DNA of 64,000 nt from Tannerella sp. (GCA_031271805.1 JAISUX010000069.1:24379-88378); one strand, 5' to 3'. Shown: positions 46,587-54,784, counted from the first letter of the stretch. Translations and numbers: made by a program. Notes: generated from the sequence alone by a model not told the origin.

Positions 46587-47458
46587 CAATGATGAAAAAT
46601 CTTTTTATTATCTGCACATTCATTATCGCACTTTCGGCTTGTAAGCAGTATTCGGCTGAATATAAGCAGGCTCAGTTAGAAAACGACTCCCTGAAACTTC
46701 AACTGAAGAAGAACGAAGTCGAGTTGAACGAGATGTTAGGCATCCTCAACGATATAGAAAACGACATACAGTCAATCCGTGAGGCCGAGGATTACATTAA
46801 CATCCAGAAAGACGCCGAATTGACCGATTCAAAGCGCTCGCTGATCAAGAAAAATATGGATCTTATAGTAGAGACGCTCAAGAAGAACAGGCAGCAACTG
46901 TCGGAGCTTCAGGAAAAACTCAACAGCAGCAACGTCAAACTGCTTGGCCTTCAAAAGACTATCGACCGCATTACCAAAGAACTCGGAGAGAAAAGCGAGC
47001 TTGTCGTCAAATTACAAACCGAGTTGAGCCGTAAAGACGAAGAGATCAAGGACTTGACAGTGCAAGTCGAAGGACTTAACACCGACATCAAAATTCTTAA
47101 AGACGTCAACGAATCGCAAAGCGAATTGCTGACCGAGCAAGATCAGACCATCAACACCGTCTATTATTGCTTCGGCACCAAGAAAGAACTCAAAGAGCAG
47201 AACATACTCACAGGAGGAGGGCTGTTCTCGAAGGACAAAGTCCTCGACGGCAATTTCAACCGCAACTATTTTATTTCCATCGACAAGCGGCGCGTCACCG
47301 AGATACCCCTTTATTCCGGCAAAGCGACGGTAGTGACCAATCACAACCGCAATGCCTACCGATTAATAAAAGACAACGACGGCAATTTCACACTCAAAAT
47401 CACCGACCCCGACAAATTTTGGAGCCTGAGCAAATTCTTAGTCGTCGTTGTAGGATAA
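46583..47458 (+). CDS. Coiled-coil lipoprotein
   Basis: 291 residues. A lipoprotein signal peptide ends at LSACK (Cys about 20). A long heptad-rich coiled coil spans about 28-195, with Leu/Ile/Val at a and d positions. A C-terminal globular domain (about 200-291) contains TVYYCFGTKKELKEQNILTGG and KDKVLDGNFNRNYF. It overlaps rsmI by four bases and so is in the same operon. Proteins of this layout in Bacteroidales have, as I recall, been called Cbp1-like collagen-binding adhesins; I cannot confirm that here. Likely anchored in the envelope. Confidence 0.8.
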   Translation: MTMMKNLFIICTFIIALSACKQYSAEYKQAQLENDSLKLQLKKNEVELNEMLGILNDIENDIQSIREAEDYINIQKDAELTDSKRSLIKKNMDLIVETLKKNRQQLSELQEKLNSSNVKLLGLQKTIDRITKELGEKSELVVKLQTELSRKDEEIKDLTVQVEGLNTDIKILKDVNESQSELLTEQDQTINTVYYCFGTKKELKEQNILTGGGLFSKDKVLDGNFNRNYFISIDKRRVTEIPLYSGKATVVTNHNRNAYRLIKDNDGNFTLKITDPDKFWSLSKFLVVVVG

Positions 47459-47476
47459 GGTATTGCTAACCATCCC

Positions 47477-47590
47477 CGTCATTACAAGACACGAAATAAT
47501 CGCATCAAACCTTCAGTAGATTTGTTTCGTTACTCTCAATGACGAAAAACCTGATATACTTCGCAATGACGCGGTACCTGCATACCGCTG
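47477..47590. repeat. Degenerate REP-like inverted repeats in the 331-base gap
   Basis: Arms CGTCATTACAAGACACGAAA (47477-47496) and TTTCGTTACTCTCAATGACG (47525-47544) form an imperfect palindrome of the widespread CGTCATTGCGAG...CGCAATGACG type. A further half (TTCGCAATGACG, 47561-47572) leads into a hairpin GCGGTA/TACCGC (47571-47588). No gene is seen between 47459 and 47789; the rest of the gap is A+T-rich and ends in the promoter of the ATP-grasp operon. Confidence 0.6.
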
Positions 47591-47765
47591 TCACAAACAA
47601 ATCCATAGAATTTTCATATCAATAGAATACAGAGCTGATATTTCTTAGGCTCCTATAGTCTTTGACCGAGAACATCCTTTTTTCATTATGCTTAAAAATG
47701 CTTAAAAATATGACATTCATGAAAAAAATATCGCTTTATATGTATCATATTGAAAAAATATTATG

Positions 47766-47773
47766 TAATTTTG
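47766..47773 (+). promoter_or_regulatory. -7 element for the ATP-grasp/alpha-E/transglutaminase operon
   Basis: TAATTTTG, 17 bases before the ATG at 47790, so the leader is very short. Confidence 0.65.
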
Positions 47774-47789
47774 CGGCAATATGTTATAA

Positions 47790-49124
47790 ATGAAATTTAA
47801 ATTATCAGGTATGCAGACATTGATTGAACAAAGAGACGCTGTGAACAACTGGCTTGAGCGGTTCGGCGTAAGATTCGGGATATACAAGGGAGGAGTTTTT
47901 CATGAGCAACTTTTCCCGTTCGATCCGATACCCCGTGTTATCCCGAAGAAGGATTGGGAGTTCATAAAGACGGGATTGATACAGCGCGTCAATGCGCTCA
48001 ACCTCTTTTTGGAGGATGTTTACAATGAGAAAAAAATCCTCAAGGACGGCGTCATCCCCGAAGAGTTTATCTATTCTTCTAAGGGATACTTGCCTCAATG
48101 TGAGGGAATTATTCCGCCAAAGAAAATTTATGCGCACATCTCAGGCATCGACCTTGTGCAATCTAAAGACGGGCAGTGGATTGTGTTGGAAGACAACCTG
48201 AGGATTCCATCGGGGGCGTCGTACCCGATTATTGCACGGACGATAACCCGCAAGGTCTCGCCCCACACATTTGAACACAACAATATCAGCGATAATCGCA
48301 ACTATATCACGCTGTTGCGCGATACGATGAATTATGTCAATGTGGACGACGGATTGAGCGTGATCCTGACTCCGGGACGTTACAACTCGGCCTTTTTCGA
48401 GCACTCATTCCTCGCCGAAAAGACGGGGGCGATACTGGCATTTCCGGGCGATCTGGTGGTTGAGGACGACTATGTCTATTATAAAGGGCTGTTCAATGTT
48501 CGCGAGAGGGTGGGTGTTATCTATCGCCGCGTATCGGACGAATATCTCGACCCGCTTGTGTTCGAGAAGACTTCGTTGCTGGGGATACCTAACCTTATGC
48601 GGGTCTATACCAAGGGCAACGTGGCCGTTGTGAACGCTATCGGGAACGGTATTGCGGATGATAAAGGGCTGTGTTATTTCGTGCCGAAGATGGTTGAGTA
48701 CTATCTCGGCGAGACGGCAATGCTTCAAAATGCGCCCACTTATCTACCTTATTATGAGGCGGATAGAAAGTATGTGCTTGAGAATATCAAATCTTTGGTA
48801 ATCAAGGATGTTTCGGAGGCGGGCGGTTATGGCGTGATGTTTGGGCGCGACATGTCGGCCGAAGAATTGGATCGCATCAAAAAACTGATTATCAGCGAAC
48901 CTCGGCGTTGGATCGCCCAAGAGGTCATAGATTTCATCGACCTTGAGGTGCTCGAAGGGCATGAGAAGGTTTATCGTAAGGCGGACTTGCGGGCGTTCGT
49001 GCTGTGCGGGGCAGAGACGCGGGTGTGGAATAGCGGTTTGACGCGGTTTGCGCGGCAACCTGATTCTTTTGTTGTCAATTCGTCGCAGGGCGGCGGATTC
49101 AAGGATACTTGGGTTGAAAAGTGA
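47790..49124 (+). CDS. Circularly permuted ATP-grasp protein (DUF404/DUF407-type)
   Basis: 444 residues. The family pattern is seen in the N-terminal FGIYKGGVFHEQLFPFDPIPR, VNALNLFLEDVYNEKKIL, the nucleotide-binding stretch DGQWIVLEDNLRIPSGASY and, later, SEAGGYGVMFG and RWIAQEVIDF. Such CP-ATP-grasp proteins are predicted to form peptide-like amide bonds using ATP. The three-gene order ATP-grasp, alpha-E, transglutaminase-like is conserved in many bacteria and was predicted from genome comparison to make or modify a peptide; the product is not known. The next gene starts 27 bases downstream. Confidence 0.9.
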   Translation: MKFKLSGMQTLIEQRDAVNNWLERFGVRFGIYKGGVFHEQLFPFDPIPRVIPKKDWEFIKTGLIQRVNALNLFLEDVYNEKKILKDGVIPEEFIYSSKGYLPQCEGIIPPKKIYAHISGIDLVQSKDGQWIVLEDNLRIPSGASYPIIARTITRKVSPHTFEHNNISDNRNYITLLRDTMNYVNVDDGLSVILTPGRYNSAFFEHSFLAEKTGAILAFPGDLVVEDDYVYYKGLFNVRERVGVIYRRVSDEYLDPLVFEKTSLLGIPNLMRVYTKGNVAVVNAIGNGIADDKGLCYFVPKMVEYYLGETAMLQNAPTYLPYYEADRKYVLENIKSLVIKDVSEAGGYGVMFGRDMSAEELDRIKKLIISEPRRWIAQEVIDFIDLEVLEGHEKVYRKADLRAFVLCGAETRVWNSGLTRFARQPDSFVVNSSQGGGFKDTWVEK

Positions 49125-49151
49125 GAAGTTTAATATTTAAAGAACAATGTT

Positions 49152-49826
49152 ATGGGAGATACGATTTCAAACGCGAAAGCAAATAATCTATTCTGGCTTG
49201 GGCGATATGTCCAGCGAGTATATCTCATCCTGCACTTCATGCGCAGGTACAGGGATATGATGATTGATGACGATGAACATTCTAATGCTTACATCCGCTT
49301 CTGCGATAAGGTAGGGATAGAGAATGTCTATGAGTCGAACGACCATTTTTTGCGTAACTATCTATACGACAAGACTAATCCCAATTCGCTTATCACGGCA
49401 TTGGTCTATGCCGGCGACAACGGGACTTTGCTGCGCGAGGAGATAAAAAGCGAATCGTTAGCATATATCCAGATGTCGATAAGCCATATCGAAAGATGCT
49501 CCAAGGATGCAGATATAGATGAGCTTCAGATGGTTACGGACAGTATGCTGGCATTCTGGGGATCTATCGACGAGCGGATGAGCAAAGGTTCGTCGCGTAC
49601 GATGCTCAAGGCGGGTAAATTCCTCGAATCTTTCGACCTGCACGTTCGTTTCGAGTATCCGCAAGAGCGTATTTTGTATCTGCTCGACCGATTCGAGAAG
49701 CATGCTGAACGCGAACGGGCTATTTTCGACCAGATACTGCTGTTCCAACTGAAACGGGCAGTCGAGCGTCCGAGCTTCAATAAGTTTAAGGTGTTGGATT
49801 TGGTCAGTCGGCTGTTTGTAGCGTGA
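49152..49826 (+). CDS. Alpha-E domain protein (DUF403)
   Basis: 224 residues, almost entirely alpha-helical. The N-terminal ISNAKANNLFWLGRYVQRV is the alpha-E signature (LFWLGRY-x-E/Q-R), and the C-terminus shows LFQLKRAVERPSFNK. The domain is found next to, or fused to, circularly permuted ATP-grasp proteins and is thought to work with them in the same unknown peptide-forming pathway. It lies between its expected partners, 27 bases after the ATP-grasp gene and 12 before the transglutaminase-like gene. Confidence 0.9.
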   Translation: MGDTISNAKANNLFWLGRYVQRVYLILHFMRRYRDMMIDDDEHSNAYIRFCDKVGIENVYESNDHFLRNYLYDKTNPNSLITALVYAGDNGTLLREEIKSESLAYIQMSISHIERCSKDADIDELQMVTDSMLAFWGSIDERMSKGSSRTMLKAGKFLESFDLHVRFEYPQERILYLLDRFEKHAERERAIFDQILLFQLKRAVERPSFNKFKVLDLVSRLFVA

Positions 49827-49838
49827 GGATAACGTATA

Positions 49839-50609
49839 ATGAGTCGGATCAAATTCAATTACAGGACGAGAGTAATCTTTTCGAACGCTATAAAAAACCA
49901 TTCGTTTCTGTTGCGGTGCGTGCCGCCGGACAACGATTATCAGCAGATCGTCGGGGCATCGTGCAGGATTAGCCCCGAAGTGAATTTTTCGCGCTCGTGG
50001 GACAGCTTCGGGAATATCGTCATTGATGGCCATATCGACAGTCCGCACGATTATTTTGAATACGAATCTCAGGGCGAGGCTTACCTTTACGAACCATACG
50101 CGCTTCATGAGCCGCTTAACCGCATCTACTACTATCCGTCGCCATATACCCGTCCCGACGAGGGTTTACGGCGGTTGCTGAACAGTGTGTCGCTGAACGA
50201 ATACGGTTCTGTGACGGGGCGCGTCACAAAGCTGGCGGCAGCGGTCTATCGCAGTCTCGAATATTCGCCTAATACTACTAATGTGAGCACCACGGCAATG
50301 CAGGCATTGATGCTTCGTAAGGGCGTATGCCAGGATTATGCCCACGTGCTTATCGCTCTCTGCCGCTCAGTCGGAATTGCCGCCAGATACGTTGCCGGTT
50401 TCCTCGAAGGCGAGACCCTGACCCATGCCTGGGTTGAATACTACGATGGCGACGCATGGCGAGCCGTTGACCCAACCCATAACCGTATAGTCAAAACCGG
50501 CTACATAAAACTATCCCACGGCCGCGACTTCGATGATTGCTCAATAGAACGAGGCCTATTCACCGGCATCGTCAGCCAACGCCTCGAAGTCAGTTTGAGC
50601 GTTTTTTGA
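49839..50609 (+). CDS. Transglutaminase-like peptidase/ligase of the ATP-grasp operon
   Basis: 256 residues. The N-terminal beta-rich domain (NYRTRVIFSNAIKNHSFLLR) is the type that precedes bacterial transglutaminase-like domains. The catalytic triad is visible as Cys164 (RKGVCQDYAHV), His196 (LTHAWVEYY) and Asp211 (RAVDPTHNR). The fold can hydrolyse or transfer peptide amides. It completes the three-gene operon, probably trimming or cross-linking the product made by the ATP-grasp protein; that is inference. No signal peptide is seen, so action in the cytoplasm is expected. Confidence 0.9.
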   Translation: MSRIKFNYRTRVIFSNAIKNHSFLLRCVPPDNDYQQIVGASCRISPEVNFSRSWDSFGNIVIDGHIDSPHDYFEYESQGEAYLYEPYALHEPLNRIYYYPSPYTRPDEGLRRLLNSVSLNEYGSVTGRVTKLAAAVYRSLEYSPNTTNVSTTAMQALMLRKGVCQDYAHVLIALCRSVGIAARYVAGFLEGETLTHAWVEYYDGDAWRAVDPTHNRIVKTGYIKLSHGRDFDDCSIERGLFTGIVSQRLEVSLSVF

Positions 50610-50672
50610 ACGGGAAGGATGTATTAACGAAAAAAAATAATCGAAAAATAGAGCCAATTTAAAAAAATGTTG

Positions 50673-50680
50673 TATCTTTG
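50673..50680 (+). promoter_or_regulatory. -7 element for tRNA-Ser
   Basis: TATCTTTG, 29 bases before the mature tRNA start. Confidence 0.65.
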
Positions 50681-50708
50681 CGGGCGATTTTCGACTACGG
50701 AGATATAA

Positions 50709-50795
50709 GGAAAGCTGCCGGAGTGGTCGATCGGGCCGCACTCGAAATGCGGTGTACGGGTAACTGTACCGGGGGTTCGAATCCCTCGCTTTCCG
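50709..50795 (+). tRNA. tRNA-Ser (anticodon CGA)
   Basis: An 87-base class II tRNA. Acceptor GGAAAGC pairs with GCTTTCC. The anticodon stem CCGCA/TGCGG holds loop CTCGAAA with anticodon CGA. A long variable arm (GTACGGGTAACTGTAC) and a T arm with GGTTCGAATCC follow. CCA is not encoded. Confidence 0.95.
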
Positions 50796-50869
50796 CCGAT
50801 GCCTTTGTTCTTCGGTCTCGAAGGTTATCACGCGCCTTTTGGCGGGGAATGAGATTTTAATGATATTAT

Positions 50870-51076
50870 ATGGTAAGATTTCTGTTGATAATATTCTTGA
50901 TTGTATTCGTCGTGCCGTTTGTACTGCGGACGTTGATGCGCTTCCTGTTCGGGAGCCAGGCGCCGCGCGGCAATTCGTCGCAACAAAAACAACGACAATC
51001 TGCGCCGCAACAGCACAAAAAAGTTTTCCCCAAGGACGAAGGTGAATATATCGACTACGAAGAAGTGAAAGATTAG
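50870..51076 (+). CDS. DUF4834 family small membrane protein
   Basis: 68 residues. One N-terminal membrane span (about 3-22, RFLLIIFLIVFVVPFVL) is followed by RTLMRFLFG, a Gln/Ser-rich linker and an acidic tail EGEYIDYEEVKD. The tail pattern (G-E-Y-I-D-Y-E-E-V/I-K) is characteristic of DUF4834 proteins of Bacteroidota. Function unknown. It follows tRNA-Ser by 75 bases and may share its transcript; it converges on the M14-like gene four bases away. Confidence 0.8.
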   Translation: MVRFLLIIFLIVFVVPFVLRTLMRFLFGSQAPRGNSSQQKQRQSAPQQHKKVFPKDEGEYIDYEEVKD

Positions 51077-51080
51077 CCTT

Positions 51081-52019
51081 TTAAGAGTACCGTATCAGCC
51101 TGTAAATAACTGTGTTTTGACTTGCCAAGGGGCTTCTGAGCGAGAAGAAGATGACGCCCGAAGCAGGCGCCGTCACTGTGCTCAGGACAGAGCCGTCGTA
51201 GGGGTCGAGGATTTCGGCCAGGACATCGCCTTGGCGCACCTCGTCGTTGGCGACGTGCTTCATGTACAGTATGCCGCCGCGGTCGGATTTTATGCTCAGC
51301 AGATTGCGTTCGGCGATCACTTCCGAGTCATAGCCGTCGTGGATGTCGTACTTGATGATGCGGTGGTGGGCGAGGAAGCGGAGGACGGATTTCCATGCCA
51401 TCTTGGCCGAGTCCTTGTTGATGGCGTCGGTGTCGCTCGAATAGACGGTGAAGGCCTGTGTGCCGAAGATTTGCCAGTTGTAGTTGAGGATTGTCGTGTC
51501 GTAAGCCTTAGGCTCGCGGACGGAGACGTAGGGTAGGCCGAAGCTGCGGGCGAGGTCGAGGTCCTGGTAGCCGGTGTCCATGACGCGGACGTGGGGGATG
51601 AACTGGCCGGGGATGTAGAAGCTGGCGAAGTGGATGCCGTAGCGGTATCGGCAGATGATGTCGAAGATGGCGGCGGCGATGCGTTGGGTTGTTTCGCCGC
51701 GGTCGTAGCCGGGGAACATGCGGTTGATGTCGGTGTTGTCCATCGCCCAGAAGCGTTTGTTGATGTTCATCGAGAAGTGGTTGACGGAGGGGATGACGAG
51801 GATTTCGACGCCTTTGCGGAGCAGTCCTTTGTCTTCTATTTCGATGAGGTTTTTGACTAATTGGGAGCAGATGAATTGTTGCTGGATTTCGTCGCCGCGC
51901 ATGGAGCCGACTACGGCGACGGCTTTGCGTCCTTCGCCGAAGCGGAAGCCTTCGATTTGGAAATTATTCCTGTAGGGCGACTTGAGGTCGAAAAGTATCT
52001 CTTTTTTCATTCTATTCAT
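51081..52019 (-). CDS. AstE/AspA-like M14 family protein with altered active site
   Basis: 312 residues, a paralogue of the gene upstream (312 vs 310 residues, same fold, same C-terminal barrel with GDVLAEILDPYDGSVLSTVTAP). The metal-binding HxxE of the family is changed to RGDE (Arg41, Glu44). The third ligand region reads YGIHFAS, keeping its His. The region of the catalytic Glu (VVEMGIG in the paralogue) reads FTVYSSDTD without a Glu. Loss of one zinc ligand and of the general base suggests it is not a normal peptidase or deacylase. It may be a regulatory or binding subunit of the paralogue. An ATG at 52010 is an alternative start. Confidence 0.85.
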   Translation of the reverse strand: MNRMKKEILFDLKSPYRNNFQIEGFRFGEGRKAVAVVGSMRGDEIQQQFICSQLVKNLIEIEDKGLLRKGVEILVIPSVNHFSMNINKRFWAMDNTDINRMFPGYDRGETTQRIAAAIFDIICRYRYGIHFASFYIPGQFIPHVRVMDTGYQDLDLARSFGLPYVSVREPKAYDTTILNYNWQIFGTQAFTVYSSDTDAINKDSAKMAWKSVLRFLAHHRIIKYDIHDGYDSEVIAERNLLSIKSDRGGILYMKHVANDEVRQGDVLAEILDPYDGSVLSTVTAPASGVIFFSLRSPLASQNTVIYRLIRYS

Positions 52020-52034
52020 TTAATATTTATATCT

Positions 52035-52967
52035 CTAAGACTGTCCCTGTTTGTAAATCCTGGCGATCAGGGAGCCTTCATAGACGATCGGGTAGGTGCG
52101 CATGGTGAAGACGAAGCCGTCAACGGGCGAGAGGACGTCTTGGAGGACGCGGCCTTCGAAGGGTTCGACGATGTGGCAGATGGCGTCGCCGGCTGAGACG
52201 GTGGAGGAGTGACTGACGGAGGGGATGATGACGCCTGAGGTCTCGGCGTTCATGAAGACTACCTCGCCGTCGGTCGAGAGGAAGGGTTCGGAGATGCAGT
52301 CGGCCGTCGGGCCGCGCCACATGCGGAGATGGCGCATGAGGTTGAAGATGCCGTCAACGAGGCGGTTGCCGTAGTCGCGGGTGATGCGCATGCCGATGCC
52401 CATTTCGACGACGAGGGTTGGGGTGCCGGTGATGTTGAGGGAATATGCGAGGGTGGATTGGAGGACGGTGGCGGCGTCGTGGACCCAGACGAAGTCGGTG
52501 TTGAGCATCTTGGCGTATGGTAGGAGTCGGGGGGCGGTCTGGACGTTGATGCGGACTTGCATTACTTCGCGCAGGAAGATGTTGCTGGAATGGATGTCGA
52601 GGACGATGTCGGCGCCTTTGAGGTCTCGGACGATCTGGTGGGCGGTGTTCTCGAGGAGGTGTCCGTTGACTTCGCCTGGGAAGACGCGGTTCATGTCGAG
52701 GTCGAAGGAGGGGAATCCGCGGGTGATGGAATCGACGCCGAGGGGGTTGAGGGCGGGGTAGATTTCGACGCGGCCGGAGAGGCTGTCGAGGTCGTTGTTG
52801 AGGCGGCGGGCGAGTTCGAAGCAGACGTACTGGCCTTCGAGTTCGTCGCCGTGGGTGCCGGTGACGACGCAGAGGCGTTTGCCCCGGCGGGGGCCGCGGA
52901 TGATATTTTTCTTTATCTCGAACTTCTCTTTGATGGGAAGTTCTTCGGAGACGATTGTTTGTATCAT
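52035..52967 (-). CDS. AstE/AspA-like M14 family zinc hydrolase (succinylglutamate desuccinylase/aspartoacylase family)
   Basis: 310 residues. Zinc ligands are His39 and Glu42 (GTHGDELEG) and the His of VLDIHSSN; the catalytic Glu is in LVVEMGIG. The core also has NPLGVDSITRGFPSFD and DMNRVFPGEVNG. A C-terminal beta domain (VSAGDAICHIVEPFEGRVLQDV) resembles a biotinyl/lipoyl-like barrel found in this branch. The family removes acyl or amino-acid groups from small amides. The substrate is unknown. It is followed 15 bases later by a paralogue with a damaged site, so they may form a heteromeric enzyme. A -7 element lies 30 bases upstream. Confidence 0.88.
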   Translation of the reverse strand: MIQTIVSEELPIKEKFEIKKNIIRGPRRGKRLCVVTGTHGDELEGQYVCFELARRLNNDLDSLSGRVEIYPALNPLGVDSITRGFPSFDLDMNRVFPGEVNGHLLENTAHQIVRDLKGADIVLDIHSSNIFLREVMQVRINVQTAPRLLPYAKMLNTDFVWVHDAATVLQSTLAYSLNITGTPTLVVEMGIGMRITRDYGNRLVDGIFNLMRHLRMWRGPTADCISEPFLSTDGEVVFMNAETSGVIIPSVSHSSTVSAGDAICHIVEPFEGRVLQDVLSPVDGFVFTMRTYPIVYEGSLIARIYKQGQS

Positions 52968-52996
52968 TTTGTTGTATATAAGCGAATTTTAGGGGG

Positions 52997-53004
52997 CAAA
53001 TGTA
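52997..53004 (-). promoter_or_regulatory. -7 element for the M14 pair
   Basis: TACATTTG on the minus strand, 30 bases before the start at 52967. Confidence 0.55.
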
Positions 53005-53091
53005 ATGTATTTTTTTTGATTTGCAATACATGGGGGGTAGAAAAGTAGAAGATTTATGGGGATATCTATGGATAATTTGCGGAAAAATGAG

Positions 53092-53099
53092 TACTTTTG
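53092..53099 (+). promoter_or_regulatory. -7 element for aroB
   Basis: TACTTTTG, 40 bases before the aroB ATG. Confidence 0.65.
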
Positions 53100-53138
53100 G
53101 GGCTAAAAAAGAGTATTAACGGATAAATTAAGGATATT

Positions 53139-54182
53139 ATGGTGAGGATTACTAAGGACGTGGCGGGTGAGCTGTCGGCGGTGTTGGAGGGGCGTGGGTA
53201 CGACGGGGTGTTTGTCGTGACCGACGGGAATACTTATGCTAATTGCTTGCCGCTGGTCCGGGAGGCGCTGGAGGCGCATGGGGCGCGGGTGGTGACGATC
53301 GACGCGGGTGATGTGAACAAGGATATGCGCGGGCTGAGGCGCGTATGGGAGGCGCTGGTGTCGGGGGGTGCGTCGAGAGGCTCGGTGGTGGTGAACCTTG
53401 GCGGTGGGATGGTGACGGACTTGGGTGGATTCGCTGCGGCTACTTTCAAGCGTGGGGTGAGGACGGTTAATGTTCCTACGACCCTGATGGCGTCGGTCGA
53501 TGCGGCGATTGGGGGTAAGACGGGGATGAATTTCCGTGGTTTGAAGAACGAGGTGGGGGCGTTCCATGAGCCTGAGGAGGTGTTGATCGACTGTGCGTTC
53601 CTTGCTACCTTGGACCGCGAGAATTTGCTTTCGGGCTATGCGGAGATGCTGAAGCACGGGCTGCTGAGCGGTAGCGAGGCGTTCTTCGGGCTTTTGGCGG
53701 CGGATCCGTCGGAGATGGATGCGGAGGTGATGAACGCGAAGGTGGCGGAGTCGGTGGGCATCAAGGAGCGGATAGTGATGGAGGATCCTCATGAGAGGGG
53801 CATCCGCAAGGCGCTGAACCTGGGGCACACGGTGGGTCATGCCTTGGAGAGTTTCTCGATTGACTCCCACAGGACTATACTTCACGGCCATGCTGTGGCG
53901 GCGGGTTTGGTATGCGAGTTGTATCTCTCTCACCGGTTGTGTGGGATGGATATATATAATGTACGCGCGATGGTGAATTATGTGCGTGGGCGTTATGCCA
54001 GGGCGGCGTTCGGCTGCAAGGATTACGCCCGCCTTCTGGAGCTTATGTCGCACGATAAGAAGAATTCGGGTGGGAGGATAAATTTCACCCTCCTCTCCTC
54101 CCCCGGCGAGGTGCAGATCGACCGTTATGTTGATATCCCCTTGATCGAGGAGGCGCTGGATTTTTACCGCGAGAATGTGTGA
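53139..54182 (+). CDS. aroB: 3-dehydroquinate synthase
   Basis: 347 residues. NAD-binding GGGMVTDLGGFAAATFKRG and VPTTLMASVDAAIGGKTGMNF are the AroB signatures. Metal ligands are seen in EMLKHGL (Glu/His region), LGHTVGHALE and LHGHAVAAGL. It forms 3-dehydroquinate from DAHP in the shikimate pathway. Slightly shorter than many AroB proteins, mostly at the N-terminus, but complete in motifs. The gene is unusually rich in G-ending codons by eye. Single gene with its own promoter. Confidence 0.95.
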   Translation: MVRITKDVAGELSAVLEGRGYDGVFVVTDGNTYANCLPLVREALEAHGARVVTIDAGDVNKDMRGLRRVWEALVSGGASRGSVVVNLGGGMVTDLGGFAAATFKRGVRTVNVPTTLMASVDAAIGGKTGMNFRGLKNEVGAFHEPEEVLIDCAFLATLDRENLLSGYAEMLKHGLLSGSEAFFGLLAADPSEMDAEVMNAKVAESVGIKERIVMEDPHERGIRKALNLGHTVGHALESFSIDSHRTILHGHAVAAGLVCELYLSHRLCGMDIYNVRAMVNYVRGRYARAAFGCKDYARLLELMSHDKKNSGGRINFTLLSSPGEVQIDRYVDIPLIEEALDFYRENV

Positions 54183-54197
54183 GGGTTAAGCAGGCTA

Positions 54198-54512
54198 TTA
54201 TGGGATGATATTGGTTTCTTCTATCAGATTTGCGGGGTCCATTCTGGTATCAAAAATCGTCACTATCTGTATTTCGGTTTCATTGAAGAGATAGTAGAAG
54301 GTTGTTTGTTTGGTTACAACGCAACGATGCAATCCGGCTTTGACGGCGGATTTTTCGGCAGCTTCGGGGTATAGGGCTACGAATTTTACCGACTTGTCGA
54401 ATTTGCTGATGAAATTTTGTTTAACCTTTTCCGACCATTCGGTTTCGAGATACGCGAGCAGTTTTTCCATCTTCCCTGCTGCTCGCTTTGAAAGTATGAT
54501 CTTTCTCATCAT
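54198..54512 (-). CDS. RelE/ParE-family toxin
   Basis: 104 residues from ATG 54512, which overlaps the antitoxin stop as ATGA. The open frame extends further upstream through the antitoxin gene in another frame, which is not plausible. The layout is ParE/RelE-like: an N-terminal strand (KIILSKRA), two helices (KMEKLLAYLETEWSEKV, NFISKFDKSVKFVALYPEA), and a C-terminal sheet (LHRCVVTKQTTFYYLF, IQIVTIFDTRMDPANL). Such toxins inhibit gyrase or cleave mRNA; which one is not decidable. Translationally coupled to the antitoxin. Confidence 0.82.
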   Translation of the reverse strand: MMRKIILSKRAAGKMEKLLAYLETEWSEKVKQNFISKFDKSVKFVALYPEAAEKSAVKAGLHRCVVTKQTTFYYLFNETEIQIVTIFDTRMDPANLIEETNIIP

Positions 54513-54751
54513 CTGTACCGAGCCATCAGGGGTTCGTATTCGACGCTTTCGCCTTTGGCTATCTCGGTGATGCCTTGCTCGATGTCTTGTTTTGCTTCTA
54601 TGGGGAGGTTGTCCCACAGGTCTGTTTCCTGTGGGTCTTCCCAATCCAGCGGGAAGGCGATGAACTCAACTTGCTTACCATACCATTCCTTAGGTATTTC
54701 AAAGGGAATAGTAAGATTGCCTTCCTTTGGCGTAAATATTTGTCTGACCAT
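54509..54751 (-). CDS. Antitoxin of the RelE/ParE-type pair
   Basis: 80 residues from ATG 54751 (MVRQIFTPKEGN); an upstream extension to 54799 overlaps the promoter. An N-terminal strand-rich part (TPKEGNLTIPFEIPKEWYGKQVEFIAF) is given in fragments: NLTIPFEIPKEWYGKQ looks AbrB-like. It is followed by an acidic helical C-terminus (LPIEAKQDIEQGITEIAKGE) that would wrap the toxin. The ATGA overlap with the toxin and the own promoter are typical of type II modules. Exact antitoxin family not certain. Confidence 0.75.
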   Translation of the reverse strand: MVRQIFTPKEGNLTIPFEIPKEWYGKQVEFIAFPLDWEDPQETDLWDNLPIEAKQDIEQGITEIAKGESVEYEPLMARYR

Positions 54752-54776
54752 AATTGCTGTATTTAAATTCTTGCGG

Positions 54777-54784
54777 CAAAGATA
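54777..54784 (-). promoter_or_regulatory. -7 element for the toxin-antitoxin pair
   Basis: TATCTTTG on the minus strand, 26 bases before the antitoxin ATG at 54751. Confidence 0.6.

Noticed and set aside
47477..47590. Repeats in the gap as a CRISPR array
   Set aside because: There are only palindromic halves, without regular spacers or cas genes.
52354..53031. Long Arg/Pro/His-rich open frame on the minus strand inside the M14 gene
   Set aside because: A shadow of the G+C-rich M14 gene in another frame; composition is not protein-like.
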